Assembly (NCBI GenBank): GCA_020024265.1 | Contig: JAHHTW010000003.1 | Location: forward strand, 1 to 64,000 | Source of the DNA: Anaerotignum sp. | GTDB taxonomy: Bacteria; Bacillota; Clostridia; Lachnospirales; Anaerotignaceae | Direction: 5' to 3' | Length of the DNA: 64,000 nucleotides | Part shown: piece by piece, positions 18,441 through 28,151 of the stretch | Layout of the letters: every line of letters starts with the position of its first letter | How positions within the stretch are numbered: the stretch's first letter is position 1 | Notes under the pieces: generated by a model | Told to the model about the DNA's origin: nothing | What the model saw: only the letters and a program-made list of their open reading frames with translations | Database searches by the model: none | Position numbers and translations under genes: made by a program

Positions 18441-18649
18441 GAGATACCAAGAAAGCATTTGACAGCAACGATCACTTCATGATTGCCTCTTTGAAAACGC
18501 AAAAAGCACTGCCGGAAAAGATAGAGTGGTATCTGAATCATATGCAAAGTGAAGTGTTTCAAAAAGAATATGCAAATCAGCCTGTGATTTTGCGTGCAAC
18601 TTTTGCTGAAGAACCAGACTGGCACGTTATGACGCTATTAAGCAAATGA
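18441..18649 (+). pseudogene. C-terminal fragment of an immunity-type gene
   Basis: An open frame without a start reads DTKKAFDSNDHFMIASLKTQ, then KIEWYLNHMQSEVFQKEY and EEPDWHVMTLLSK, and stops at 18649. It is clearly protein-like but headless; the only internal ATG is at 18479, leaving 56 codons. It is a relic of a gene whose front has been lost. The family was not recognised. Confidence 0.45.
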
Positions 18650-18673
18650 AGGTCTTGGGCGGATGGTGATACT

Positions 18674-19245
18674 GTGAAGCTGGCATTTGAAATTGGAGGA
18701 AAGCAAACATGCTTTGTGGAAATGAGTGAGATCCGTTACAGGAAAGGAAGAATGACAATGACAAAATTGCCGAAACTGGGTTATCTGCTTCTTGATGGCA
18801 ACCATAAAATTACCGAAAACAGCTTGTCTGTTATGGGGCAGTGTAAGATGGATCTGTTGACACGCAATCACACAGGATTGGATGACAATGGATTGTTGCA
18901 GGCGGCTGCTATTTCCAAGCTCACACATATCCAAATAGATCATACGGCGGTTACTTATGATGGACTTTTGAATATTGCAGAGTATCCAAAAATCGAACCT
19001 GTTTTCAAAGAACCGTTTGCCCATATTGTGGAACAATCATACCCAGAGAGGTTCATAAAACCGTGGAAGCCTTTTCCTATGCCCCTGAAATTCACAATGG
19101 AAAGCAGTTTGGTTCGGTTTGGCATTGTGATTTTTCACTTTTTTCCAGGGAAAGCAATCTTGCATATCTGCTTGACGATATCTGTGCCGATTTACGGGAA
19201 AACTTTTTCCGATTCAAAGAAAAACGCAGGCGGATCATTTGCTGA
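18674..19245 (+). pseudogene. Frameshifted leucine-rich-repeat-like gene
   Basis: The first part reads in one frame (from ATG 18752 after AAAGGA: TKLPKLGYLLLDGNHKITEN, SKLTHIQIDHTAVTYDGLLN) with the rhythm of one or two leucine-rich repeats. At about 19040 the sense passes to another frame (VEAFSYAPEIHNGKQFGSVW, ESNLAYLLDDICADLRENFF), which ends at 19245. The frame of the first part continues nonsensically and joins the next gene's frame. One or two bases have been lost or gained. Confidence 0.5.
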
Positions 19246-19315
19246 CCTTTATAAAAACGGCAAAGAATCGAGAGCAAACTGTAAAAACGTTGAAGAAGTT
19301 ACAGGAGGGATGAGG

Positions 19316-19558
19316 ATGGATCGAAAAGTTATTTATAATGGTCAGCTTCTTATATTAACTCGGTTTTGGGCAACGGGAGAGCCTTGCCTGTGGATTACTG
19401 ACCCACAACAAATTGCAATGCCAAAAATGGAGTTTGTAGGTGGATATCCAAACGAATACTGTATCTTTCTGAAAAACTTGACTGAAACAGAACTGGCGCA
19501 AATCGCATCTTTGGACGGCGTTTCACTGAATATCAAAAAAGAACGGTATGATGTCTAA
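19316..19558 (+). CDS. Small hypothetical protein, immunity-type context
   Basis: An 80-residue protein, MDRKVIYNGQLLILTRFWAT ... LASLDGVSLNIKKERYDV in style. It has a beta-rich first half (YNGQLLILTRFW, PCLWITDPQ) and a helical second half (LTETELAQIASLDG). AGGAGGG lies 7 bases before ATG 19316; ATG 19310 abuts the site and is unlikely. I recognise no family. The size, acidity and neighbours suit a cytosolic immunity protein. Confidence 0.5.
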   Translation: MDRKVIYNGQLLILTRFWATGEPCLWITDPQQIAMPKMEFVGGYPNEYCIFLKNLTETELAQIASLDGVSLNIKKERYDV

Positions 19559-19920
19559 TTGAAAAGGACGAAGTACTGTGGTATGACAAAGCAAACAAAT
19601 CATATCTGGGTTCCAAGAAATCGAGCGATATGCGATTGGCTGGCACATGGGCTTTTCACCGCTCGCTTCTACCGCCTAGATGAAAAGCCCAAATACACAA
19701 AGCAGTGGCTTCAGCAGGTATTTGCAGATGAAAAGAAAAAAGAATTTTGTCTGCTTTGAGGCTAGCAACCGCCCCGAATATAAAAAATTGGAAGCGCTGT
19801 CTGCATCAATGGTGGATAGAGGGTTTTTATGATTGGGAACAGAATTATTTTTCTATCAGGCAATATATGCAGGAAAGTCCGGTTTGGATACCTGATATGT
19901 GTATGCCATTCAATATCTGA
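19559..19920 (+). pseudogene. Broken island gene with readable C-terminus
   Basis: Three frame segments follow one another: CDWLAHGLFTARFYRLDEKP with YTKQWLQQVFADEKKKE (to 19759), NRPEYKKLEALSASMVDRGF (to 19831), and YDWEQNYFSIRQYMQESPVW followed by IPDMCMPFNI and a stop (19920). Together they form one plausible protein interrupted by two frameshifts. The family was not recognised. Confidence 0.45.
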
Positions 19921-20015
19921 GTAAAGCCCAAGCGAATTGTCCCTTCTGCCGCAGATTACGGGTGAAAAACAGACAGCATAACAGGATGAAATTGAAGCAA
20001 CGAGGAGGAAATGAG

Positions 20016-20993
20016 ATGAATAAAGTTTTAAAGCCGAAAAAACTACCACTGTTTTCTATTGTAAATCTCAACCATTTACGCCGAGAAAATCAGCTGGAAG
20101 ATGCTGTGTTGACGGACATCTCTGTAGGTTGGAACCAAAATGTTTATCTTCTTTTTGAGCAGACTTCTGGACAGAAAGAGAAAGATTGGATCAAAACACC
20201 ATCCGTTTATACTGTGGTAGAAATCAAGGTAGATTGGATCGAACAGAAGGCGTTGGAAATCAAACAATTTCCTATGGGGCTTTTGCAATTTCAATTTCAT
20301 TTTCTGCGGCTTGTAAAAGACAACTTCCTGCTGTTAGGTGCCCGATGTGCTTATAGGGAAAGTGGTCCCGATCATAATGCATGGATTATCAATCGAGATG
20401 GAACGGTATTGTCTAGGTTCTGTTTGGGGGATGGCATACAAAACTGTGTGGTCAAATCAGATGGAAGCATCATAACCGGTTATTTTGACGAGGGCGTGTA
20501 TGGAAATTATGGCTGGGCAGATCTGAGCAGTCCGCAGGGCTATGTACCGCCCATAGGGGAATGTGGGTTGATCGCATGGACGCATGACGGAATCCCCCTT
20601 TGGAAAAATAAAATGCATTCCATTGATGACTGTTATGCCATCAGCTTAGATGAGAAAGAAAACCTTTGGTTTTATTATTACAATGCGTTCCATCTTGTGC
20701 GAACGGATTTCAAAACGGATGATGTGTTTGATATGCCATTGGAAGGAAGCGAAGCTTTTTCTGTTGCCCCTTCCGGCGAAAAGTTCTTATTCCAAGGTGG
20801 ATATCCGAAAAACCACAAATTCTACTTCCTTACCCGTCAGGGCAGTCGCCTTGGGCAGAAACAGGAAGCCATTCCGACGTTTCATGAATCGAAGATCTCT
20901 GTGGAGTGTTGTAGTCTGTCGGGTAGTCGTATGCTGTTTCAGGGAGCGGATGGTGTTTTGTATGGTGGAGTATTTGAAAGAAGTGAAGAATAA
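20016..20993 (+). CDS. Predicted beta-propeller-like cytosolic protein
   Basis: A 325-residue protein built of repeated strands with the periodicity of a beta-propeller: AWIINRDGTVLSRFCLGDGI, CVVKSDGSIITGYFDEGVYG, GLIAWTHDGIPLWKNKM, CYAISLDEKENLWFYYY, AFSVAPSGEKFLFQGGYP, MLFQGADGVLYGGVF. Each has a G/D-rich turn between strands. There is no signal peptide. GAGGAGG lies 7 bases before ATG 20016. Related proteins appear as orphans in Firmicute toxin-immunity islands. I assign no function. Confidence 0.6.
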   Translation: MNKVLKPKKLPLFSIVNLNHLRRENQLEDAVLTDISVGWNQNVYLLFEQTSGQKEKDWIKTPSVYTVVEIKVDWIEQKALEIKQFPMGLLQFQFHFLRLVKDNFLLLGARCAYRESGPDHNAWIINRDGTVLSRFCLGDGIQNCVVKSDGSIITGYFDEGVYGNYGWADLSSPQGYVPPIGECGLIAWTHDGIPLWKNKMHSIDDCYAISLDEKENLWFYYYNAFHLVRTDFKTDDVFDMPLEGSEAFSVAPSGEKFLFQGGYPKNHKFYFLTRQGSRLGQKQEAIPTFHESKISVECCSLSGSRMLFQGADGVLYGGVFERSEE

Positions 20994-21077
20994 GTATGTC
21001 CAAAATACAACACATCTGGATACAGAGGACAACGATAAAATCAAATTACTCGCTTGTCCCCATCATCTATACGGATT

Positions 21078-21233
21078 TGCAATTTCAAGAAGCAAAAGCG
21101 AGAGGCGTTTGCTCAACTGGAATCACAGATGGATTGGAGCATTGTGGAAAACTTTTCGTTTTCTGCACCCGTAGTGAAACAGAAATACCTTCTTGAGGAT
21201 GGTGCGATTTCTGTATCTTTTTGGGATGGCTGA
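21078..21233 (+). pseudogene. C-terminal relic of an island gene
   Basis: A headless frame reads FKKQKREAFAQLESQMDWSI, then APVVKQKYLLEDGAISVSFW and a stop at 21233. The composition matches immunity-type neighbours. No start or ribosome binding site is present. Confidence 0.4.
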
Positions 21234-21260
21234 CAAAGAATTTTTCTGAGGGGGGATTTT

Positions 21261-21716
21261 ATGGAACAGCAAAAAGAACTGCATGGCTTTTTTTCGGAAT
21301 TTGGGAAAGGAGACAGTATTCTGATTTCTCCTCGCCTTTATGCCGACAGAAAAGAAAAGATTTGTATAACATTTTTACCACTCAAACGTACAGAATGTCA
21401 CTTGAAATGGGAAGATTGGCACTGTTACCGTTCTGTACTGCGGATTGATTGGGAAGATTATCAAAAGCTGTTTTCTATTTATTTTGATCGGGTGTTCCCA
21501 TTAAAAAATCCTGTTTCTGGTGCAATACAGGAGGCGTTTGATCCTTGTTTTGATAACTGGATTGGAAAAGCGGAATTGGAGCAATGGATCAGAGATATCA
21601 AAGAGGATTTGCCACAGAAAAATCAAAAGGAACAGGAATTGCTAGAGCAGGTGATAGGCTGGGTAACATGTGCTTTGGAGCATACAGATGTGATTGTGGT
21701 GGAAGGCAATCTATGA
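21261..21716 (+). CDS. Hypothetical protein, immunity-type context
   Basis: A 151-residue acidic, tryptophan-rich cytosolic protein: FGKGDSILISPRLYADRKEK, ECHLKWEDWHCYRSVLRIDW, FDPCFDNWIGKAELEQWIRD. A strong GGGGGG site precedes the ATG. No family was recognised. It lies 250 bases before the giant poly-immunity gene, and no toxin is adjacent. Confidence 0.55.
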   Translation: MEQQKELHGFFSEFGKGDSILISPRLYADRKEKICITFLPLKRTECHLKWEDWHCYRSVLRIDWEDYQKLFSIYFDRVFPLKNPVSGAIQEAFDPCFDNWIGKAELEQWIRDIKEDLPQKNQKEQELLEQVIGWVTCALEHTDVIVVEGNL

Positions 21717-21965
21717 ACATATAAAATCGAAATAAAATCTTAAATATTATGATAAAACAAGGAAGATGCGCATGGGCAAAGAATTGGAATGATATAAGGC
21801 ATTCATGGATGGGCTTGTGGGGAGGTTTATCCAAATGACATATTTGAAATCCTGCATTATGATTTCATCAGCAGATGTGAGGAATAGGTGGTTGCAATAA
21901 AATTGTGTGATTTGAATGTAATATGTAATCTGTTTGATGGAACAGCCAAATTGGAGGGAGAGCAT

Positions 21966-24900
21966 ATGTATATTAAAAAATACTGGGGCAACGATATTGG
22001 TGGGACAGATGACAGCTTGAATCTTGTGGCATTTTTGGAAGATCAGCAAAAAGAGGAAATCTCTCTTGGTGAAATTTTTTCAAAAATTGGTCTGGACAAG
22101 CAAAATTGGGATTTCCATCAAACGGTTGAATATCTGGAGTTCACCCATTCCAATGGTGTAGAAATAGATTTTCATTTTGCCATTGATGTGATCACTGACC
22201 TAGCGGCGATTTTGCTGGAATGCAGTGTCAACGGCAGTGTCAATCTTCATGATCTGGACGAGTATGCAATGCCTGACCGCAGAATCCGCATCACTGCTGC
22301 GGCAGAGGAGCATGATGCTATGAATCAGGCTTTGGCTGATTTTTTCAAAGATCCTCTCAGCTATGATTTACACGAACTTGTGGACGATGAAGATATGCTG
22401 GAAATGGCAGAGCATATAGAAGCGCTGCGCAAGGAACTTTATGAGTCTGCTGGAAGAAATCGAAACTATCATGTAAAAGCAAAGGAAATGAAACAGTTAC
22501 TTGCGAATTGGGAAGGAGCAGAAGGGTGTCTTGTTTCCAATCGTATCATGATTGAGGGCTCTAAAGTGGGTTTCTGCTATCGGGAAAACCCAGATAATAA
22601 CCATGACAGCGGTTGGCGTTTTACGGCTGGTGATGAAAGTGATGCCTATATGGATGATCCGAATAACGCTGGGATTTATGCCCTCAATACAGTATGCAAC
22701 TATGATCCCGATATCATTCCACTGCTCACGGCGCCTTACAATTCTGATTTCAAGAGAGATGAAAATGGAGTATTTCAGCAAATAACGGATTGGGAACCCA
22801 TACAGACAGAGGAGGAAGAACAGATGGAATTATTGCAACAGTGCCAGAAATGGCATGAAGATGCGCAATATCAAAAAATCATAGATGCTTTGGAGGCAAT
22901 TTTGGAGGAAGAACGCACGCCGGAAATGGATGGTGAATTGGCTCGTGCCTACAACAATCTGGCAGATCCTTATGAGCCAGGAGGCACAGATATGCTCAGG
23001 CATGCCATTTCCTTGCTAAAACGCCATGAGGAATATTTTGCAGAAGATCATAATTGGAACTTCCGTATGGGATATGCCTATTATTATCTGGATCAAGAGG
23101 GAAAGGCACTGACATACTTTCGGAAGGCTTTGGAGGTATGTCCCAATGATGAGGATACCGAAGAATTCATTGATTGGTGCCAAAAGCGCATCACACTTCC
23201 GCAATTTGATGAATGTTTTCGAGAGAGAACAGAAGCGGCATGGAAGGACTTTGCAAAGCGGGAAGCCCAGCTGCGCCAAATCATGGATGAAGATGAAAAA
23301 CAGGAACGTGGTGAAGCGCTCATTGCCAAGTGTGAGGAGATTTTACATATTGCTTTTGCGGATATCTCCTTTGAAATGGGCTATAACGGCGAAAAATATG
23401 AGTTGATCCTGACACCAGAAGGCAACAAAGTACAGCTTTTTGAACTGGTCTATTTCCAGAAACACGCACCAAAAGACATATTGGAGCATTGGAATATTCT
23501 GGTGGGACGTCAGAGAGTGGAAAACATTGGTCTGCGTGCAGGTGCATGGGATATTTCCGGCGATGATGTGCAGATTTGGTTGGAGGAGATTGGCGAAAAT
23601 CGTTTCGCATTGGAAACCTATTGCGAAAAACTGCTTCCGATGCTTGCAAAAGAAGAAAACCGTGTATGGTGGATGCTGACTACACTGACAGATCAGGTGA
23701 TGGGCGAAATTCCGCATATGCGATATATAGATGCATTTGATGTATTGGCAGAACCAAAGGCAGAGCCTGCCGCACTGCTTTCCAATTTGCCGGATATACT
23801 GAAAGAAAAAGGCTTAGACCTTTCCACAGATCCGGAAGGTTATCTGGAAACCTATGTTGGCTACCGTATGGAACCGAATGAAGATCCAAAGGCGGATTGG
23901 CGACTGGATACCATTGTTGGCTCCACCTGCTGTGCGGCGCTCATCAACAGCTATCTGAACAATGACAACGACGATATGGACGATTTTCACGCTGATGGAG
24001 TGGTGGCAGGCTTTTTCTGCTATCCGCTGGATACACTGCGTGAGGATGAAGATGGTCAGCAGATTTTTGACTTTCGGGACAGGCTGGAAGAAGCCTTGAT
24101 GGAAGGGGATGGACAAGATGTCCTCACACTCATTGGTGGCGCTACCGGCATTTATTGTGGCTATGTAGACTTTATCGCATGGGACATCCGCTCAGCCCTG
24201 CAAATGGCAAAAGAATTTTTTGCCGATACGGATATTCCTTGGGCTAGTTTCCATACATTCCGCAGAGAGGCATCTACAGTATATCTGAAAAATACGGATG
24301 ATGAGCCAGATACCACAAAAAAGGTATATGAACTGGACGAAACATTGACGGGAATGGATGATACTCCCTATACACCGGAAAATGCAGAAGTATTTTATCA
24401 GCAGTTAGAGCAGTGGAATGATGCCGGTGAATTTACCCGTTGTGTGCAGGCTATGAATATCATCCCAGAGGAATGGTGGGATTACCGTCTGTCTTATGCT
24501 TTGGCAAGGGCTTTGGAAAACTACGCAATCATTGGTGACCATGAAGGAGGTACGCCCCGTTACAAGGGCGATCAGGCGCTCCTGCGTGCTGTGGATGTAT
24601 TGGAATCCGTTCAAGAAGAAGGACAGCATAAGGCAGAATGGAATATGCGTATGGCATATGCATATCAGTATCTTTATGGGCAGGAGGAGAAAGCAATTTT
24701 GTATGCAAAACGCTGGATGGAATTAGATCCCGATGATCAGGATGCGCCTTTGGTGATACAGGAATGCGAGCGGGAAATCAGAAAACAAAAGCGCAGGGCA
24801 AATGGCAAAAAGAAATTTGTACCAGGCGAAACTCCTTTTGAAGGCTTCGATTTTGCAGATTTCTGGGATGATAACGCATATGCATGGAAAGCATATATCA

Positions 24901-27900
24901 GCCAATCGCCTAGTGATGCACTGATTGCAAGTGTGGAGGAGGAATTGGGCTATAAATTGCCTGCATCCTATATCTACCTGATGAAACAACATAATGGCGG
25001 TATGCCCGTCAATACCTGTTTCCCTACAGAGGAACCTACCAGCTGGGCAGAGGATCATGTGGCAATTACTGGTATTTATGGCATTGGACGGGAAAAGAGC
25101 AATTCTCTTTGTGGCGAACTTGGCAGTCAGTTCATGATTGATGAGTGGGAATATCCTGCCATTGGTGTGGCAATCTGCGATTGTCCAAGTGCAGGACATG
25201 ATATGATCTTCTTGGATTATCGTGCCTGTGGTACGCAGGGAGAGCCTGCCGTGGTCCATGTAGATCAGGAGTGCGACTATCGGATTACCCATCTGGCAGA
25301 TAGTTTTGAGGAATTTATTCGTGGGCTTGTGCATGAGTCTGTATTTGACATGGATGATGAAGAGTGCGATGATGGTTCTGATGATGAGGAAGGAGCGGAT
25401 AGGCACAAGGGAATGTTTGGAGGGTTTGTTCTCCTTTCAAAGGGGGAATGGGATAAGGAGCAGTTCGTCCAAGACATGAAGGAAAAGTGGGGCATCGTTG
25501 TTGAGGAGGATGCAGAGGACAAGAGCGAAGATGCGGTGGTATTTGATGTGGGTGATATGATTGCCGCTGTCAGTCTGATGTCTTATCCAATCCCGAATGG
25601 TGAAGCTGAAGTGAATGCGGAAAACAACTATATGTGGGATGATGCAGTAGAAGTGGCAAAAGAACACAGTGCCCATATCATGGTAGCGGTTTTGGGGAGC
25701 GAGGAAGATGTTCTGGAAAAAGGCAAGCTCTACACCAAGCTGGTGTCAGCCTGCTGCCGTCAGACATATGCTACTGGCGTCTATACCAGCGGTGTCGTGT
25801 TTGAACCACGATTCTATGAAGGCTTTGCCGATATGATGCACGATGATGAACTTCCTATCTTCAACTGGATTTGGTTTGGTTTGTACCATGATGAAAATGG
25901 TATGAATGCTTATACCTATGGTATGGATGTATTCGGCAAGGATGAGATGGAAGTATTGGGTACCAATGCGAAAGCGGAAGATTTACGGGACTTTCTTGCA
26001 AGCCTTGTGTCTTATGTGCTGGAGAACGATGTGGAACTTCATGATGGGGAGAGCATCGGCTGTACAGCGGATGATAAGCACACCATCACCCGCAGCCCCG
26101 GGATAAGTCTGCCAAAGGAGCAGATGACATTGAAGATTTCTTGGAAGACCTTGAATGACGATCCGGACGATGAAGAAGCAAAGAATGAGGAACCAAGTGA
26201 ACCTGAGGTCTACACCAATGAGGAGATGGAGGCTGTTGAAAAGCACATCCAGCAGTATTTTGGAACGTTCGAGAAGGTGTTCCATGAATGCTCCTCGCCG
26301 GACATCCATGTGGATATCTGCATGGTGCCACCCTCTGAGGAGCGGGATTACTACACTCTGGTAACGATGGGCATGGGTGCCCATCGGATGCATGTGCCAC
26401 AGGAGCTGGCAGAATACAAACTGGAACGGGCGGAACTTGCCATCGCCTTGCCTGCAAATTGGAAGCTGAAGTACGAGAATCTCAAAAACGAGCAGTGGTA
26501 CTGGCCGATTCGTCTGCTGAAAGTGCTTGCCCGCTTTCCTATAGCATGTGATGCATGGCTGGGTTGGGGCCATACCGTGGATAATCGAGAGCGATTTGCC
26601 GAAAACACGCAGATGTGTTCCTCCATACTGATAGGGCCGCAAAACACAAAAGATGGAAGCGAAGTCTGCACTCTGCCAAGTGGGGAGAAGGTCAACTTCT
26701 ATCAGGTGATCCCTCTCTACCGAGAGGAATTGGGATATAAATTGGAGCATGATGCAGATGCTCTGCTGGAAAATATGGAAGGCATCAGCTTTGTGGTACA
26801 GCCTGAGCGCCGAAATGCCATCACACAAGGCACATTTTGTAATGAGGATGAAGAGGAGGACTATGTCGTGGAAATGGACGATGCTGCCTATCATCTGGAA
26901 ACCATTTGTGAGAAAGACCTGCCGGTGGACGCATTGTGTGCCTACAACCATATGGCGATCTACCTGCGCTGGTGTATGGAGCATGACTTGATGAGCGAAA
27001 ATTTCCTGAAAGAATACAAAGAAGTGATCAAACAGATCCATGCTGATGCTGCCAGCATAGATTTGCGAACCTTCATTCAGGATGAACTGGAAGGGCAGCT
27101 TTTCGGGACGCTGTTTAATCAGAAAGGGCAAGCGTTTGCCACATACTATTATGGAGAGAACGACAGTCCATATTTTCCTAGTGACATCGACAATTATGCC
27201 ATTGGCATCATAGGTCAGGAGCGCAACTACTCTGATGAGATAAAGGATGAGGCATACCTGTTCATTCCCTTTGATGAGAAATACTATCAGGATATGGCAA
27301 AGGTTATGGATAGGCGTTTTGTCAATTGGCAGGGGCAGGACTTTGATGCGGATACATTGGAACCTTCAAAACTGGCGCAGGCAATGATGGACTATCTGGA
27401 CTGTGAATGTACTTACTTTCCTGCCATGAAGGACGATGACCCCATCATGTCGGCATATAGCTATGCAAAGAGGGACGGCGCCCATGAGGGATATATTCCT
27501 GTATTGGTGAAAGTAGATGAAATTTTATGGGAGTGCCTTGTGATGAATACGGATGAAGACAGTGACGGTGCAGATGACTCTGCATTTGATCCGGATAAGG
27601 TGGCAGAGTACAGAAAACAAATGCTTGCAGCTCCCATCAAAGATGGAAAGGCTGTTTTGGAGGAATGGATTTGTCAGCGCAAAGAAGAAGCGGAAGATGA
27701 TGAGCTGGACTGGGAGGCAGATGTGCTGGGTTCGTTGGAAAATGGATATGAAAACAACCGTTTTTCCAGCTATTGGGAATATGATACAGATATGACACAT
27801 CCTCTGATTTTGGCTAAGATACCAGTGAAACATCCTTGGGAAGTTTTTGCATATCTGCCTTTCGGAGGCTGGAATGAATGCCCGAATACGCCGGAATTGA

Positions 27901-28136
27901 TGGCAGTTGCAAAATATTGGTTTGTGCAGTATGGCGCTCTACCAGCTGCCATGACACATGATGTACTGGAATTTGACCTTCCAGCTGCAATTCCAAAAGA
28001 AAGAGCGATGGAGGTGGCTGCGGAACAATATGCTTTTTGCCCTGATGTGGTGGATCAAGGACCGAAGGATGCCAAGGTTGGCTCTCTGGCAGATGTACTA
28101 TGGCAATCCAGTATCTGGTATTTCTGGTGGGATTGA
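21966..28136 (+). CDS. Giant multi-domain poly-immunity protein
   Basis: A 2056-residue acidic cytosolic protein that strings together families known as immunity proteins. In order: an unassigned N-terminal domain (1-155, YWGNDIGGTDDSLNLVAFLE); Imm33/DUF2185 (about 183-275, CLVSNRIMIEGSKVGFCYRE, DSGWRFTAGDESDAYM); a TPR block (287-408); an unassigned domain (450-780); a second TPR block (805-942); SUKH/SMI1-KNR4 (958-1128); DUF4261 (1149-1395); Suppressor-of-fused (1415-1622); a DUF7832-like region (1637-1790); and DUF4253 (1790-2056, core FAYLPFGGWNECPNTPE, ending SSIWYFWWD). GGAGGG precedes ATG 21966; the GTG at 21888 has no good site. It reads uninterrupted in one frame over 6.1 kb. It probably neutralises several toxins; which ones is unknown. 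Confidence 0.85.
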   Translation: MYIKKYWGNDIGGTDDSLNLVAFLEDQQKEEISLGEIFSKIGLDKQNWDFHQTVEYLEFTHSNGVEIDFHFAIDVITDLAAILLECSVNGSVNLHDLDEYAMPDRRIRITAAAEEHDAMNQALADFFKDPLSYDLHELVDDEDMLEMAEHIEALRKELYESAGRNRNYHVKAKEMKQLLANWEGAEGCLVSNRIMIEGSKVGFCYRENPDNNHDSGWRFTAGDESDAYMDDPNNAGIYALNTVCNYDPDIIPLLTAPYNSDFKRDENGVFQQITDWEPIQTEEEEQMELLQQCQKWHEDAQYQKIIDALEAILEEERTPEMDGELARAYNNLADPYEPGGTDMLRHAISLLKRHEEYFAEDHNWNFRMGYAYYYLDQEGKALTYFRKALEVCPNDEDTEEFIDWCQKRITLPQFDECFRERTEAAWKDFAKREAQLRQIMDEDEKQERGEALIAKCEEILHIAFADISFEMGYNGEKYELILTPEGNKVQLFELVYFQKHAPKDILEHWNILVGRQRVENIGLRAGAWDISGDDVQIWLEEIGENRFALETYCEKLLPMLAKEENRVWWMLTTLTDQVMGEIPHMRYIDAFDVLAEPKAEPAALLSNLPDILKEKGLDLSTDPEGYLETYVGYRMEPNEDPKADWRLDTIVGSTCCAALINSYLNNDNDDMDDFHADGVVAGFFCYPLDTLREDEDGQQIFDFRDRLEEALMEGDGQDVLTLIGGATGIYCGYVDFIAWDIRSALQMAKEFFADTDIPWASFHTFRREASTVYLKNTDDEPDTTKKVYELDETLTGMDDTPYTPENAEVFYQQLEQWNDAGEFTRCVQAMNIIPEEWWDYRLSYALARALENYAIIGDHEGGTPRYKGDQALLRAVDVLESVQEEGQHKAEWNMRMAYAYQYLYGQEEKAILYAKRWMELDPDDQDAPLVIQECEREIRKQKRRANGKKKFVPGETPFEGFDFADFWDDNAYAWKAYISQSPSDALIASVEEELGYKLPASYIYLMKQHNGGMPVNTCFPTEEPTSWAEDHVAITGIYGIGREKSNSLCGELGSQFMIDEWEYPAIGVAICDCPSAGHDMIFLDYRACGTQGEPAVVHVDQECDYRITHLADSFEEFIRGLVHESVFDMDDEECDDGSDDEEGADRHKGMFGGFVLLSKGEWDKEQFVQDMKEKWGIVVEEDAEDKSEDAVVFDVGDMIAAVSLMSYPIPNGEAEVNAENNYMWDDAVEVAKEHSAHIMVAVLGSEEDVLEKGKLYTKLVSACCRQTYATGVYTSGVVFEPRFYEGFADMMHDDELPIFNWIWFGLYHDENGMNAYTYGMDVFGKDEMEVLGTNAKAEDLRDFLASLVSYVLENDVELHDGESIGCTADDKHTITRSPGISLPKEQMTLKISWKTLNDDPDDEEAKNEEPSEPEVYTNEEMEAVEKHIQQYFGTFEKVFHECSSPDIHVDICMVPPSEERDYYTLVTMGMGAHRMHVPQELAEYKLERAELAIALPANWKLKYENLKNEQWYWPIRLLKVLARFPIACDAWLGWGHTVDNRERFAENTQMCSSILIGPQNTKDGSEVCTLPSGEKVNFYQVIPLYREELGYKLEHDADALLENMEGISFVVQPERRNAITQGTFCNEDEEEDYVVEMDDAAYHLETICEKDLPVDALCAYNHMAIYLRWCMEHDLMSENFLKEYKEVIKQIHADAASIDLRTFIQDELEGQLFGTLFNQKGQAFATYYYGENDSPYFPSDIDNYAIGIIGQERNYSDEIKDEAYLFIPFDEKYYQDMAKVMDRRFVNWQGQDFDADTLEPSKLAQAMMDYLDCECTYFPAMKDDDPIMSAYSYAKRDGAHEGYIPVLVKVDEILWECLVMNTDEDSDGADDSAFDPDKVAEYRKQMLAAPIKDGKAVLEEWICQRKEEAEDDELDWEADVLGSLENGYENNRFSSYWEYDTDMTHPLILAKIPVKHPWEVFAYLPFGGWNECPNTPELMAVAKYWFVQYGALPAAMTHDVLEFDLPAAIPKERAMEVAAEQYAFCPDVVDQGPKDAKVGSLADVLWQSSIWYFWWD

Positions 28137-28151
28137 TGGGAGGCTGCGTTT

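Noticed and set aside
25983..27131. 382-residue open frame on the minus strand
   Set aside because: It lies antisense to the poly-immunity gene, whose domains are clearly recognisable in the sense frame. It has no ribosome binding site and its composition (Cys, His, Phe-rich) is that of an antisense shadow.
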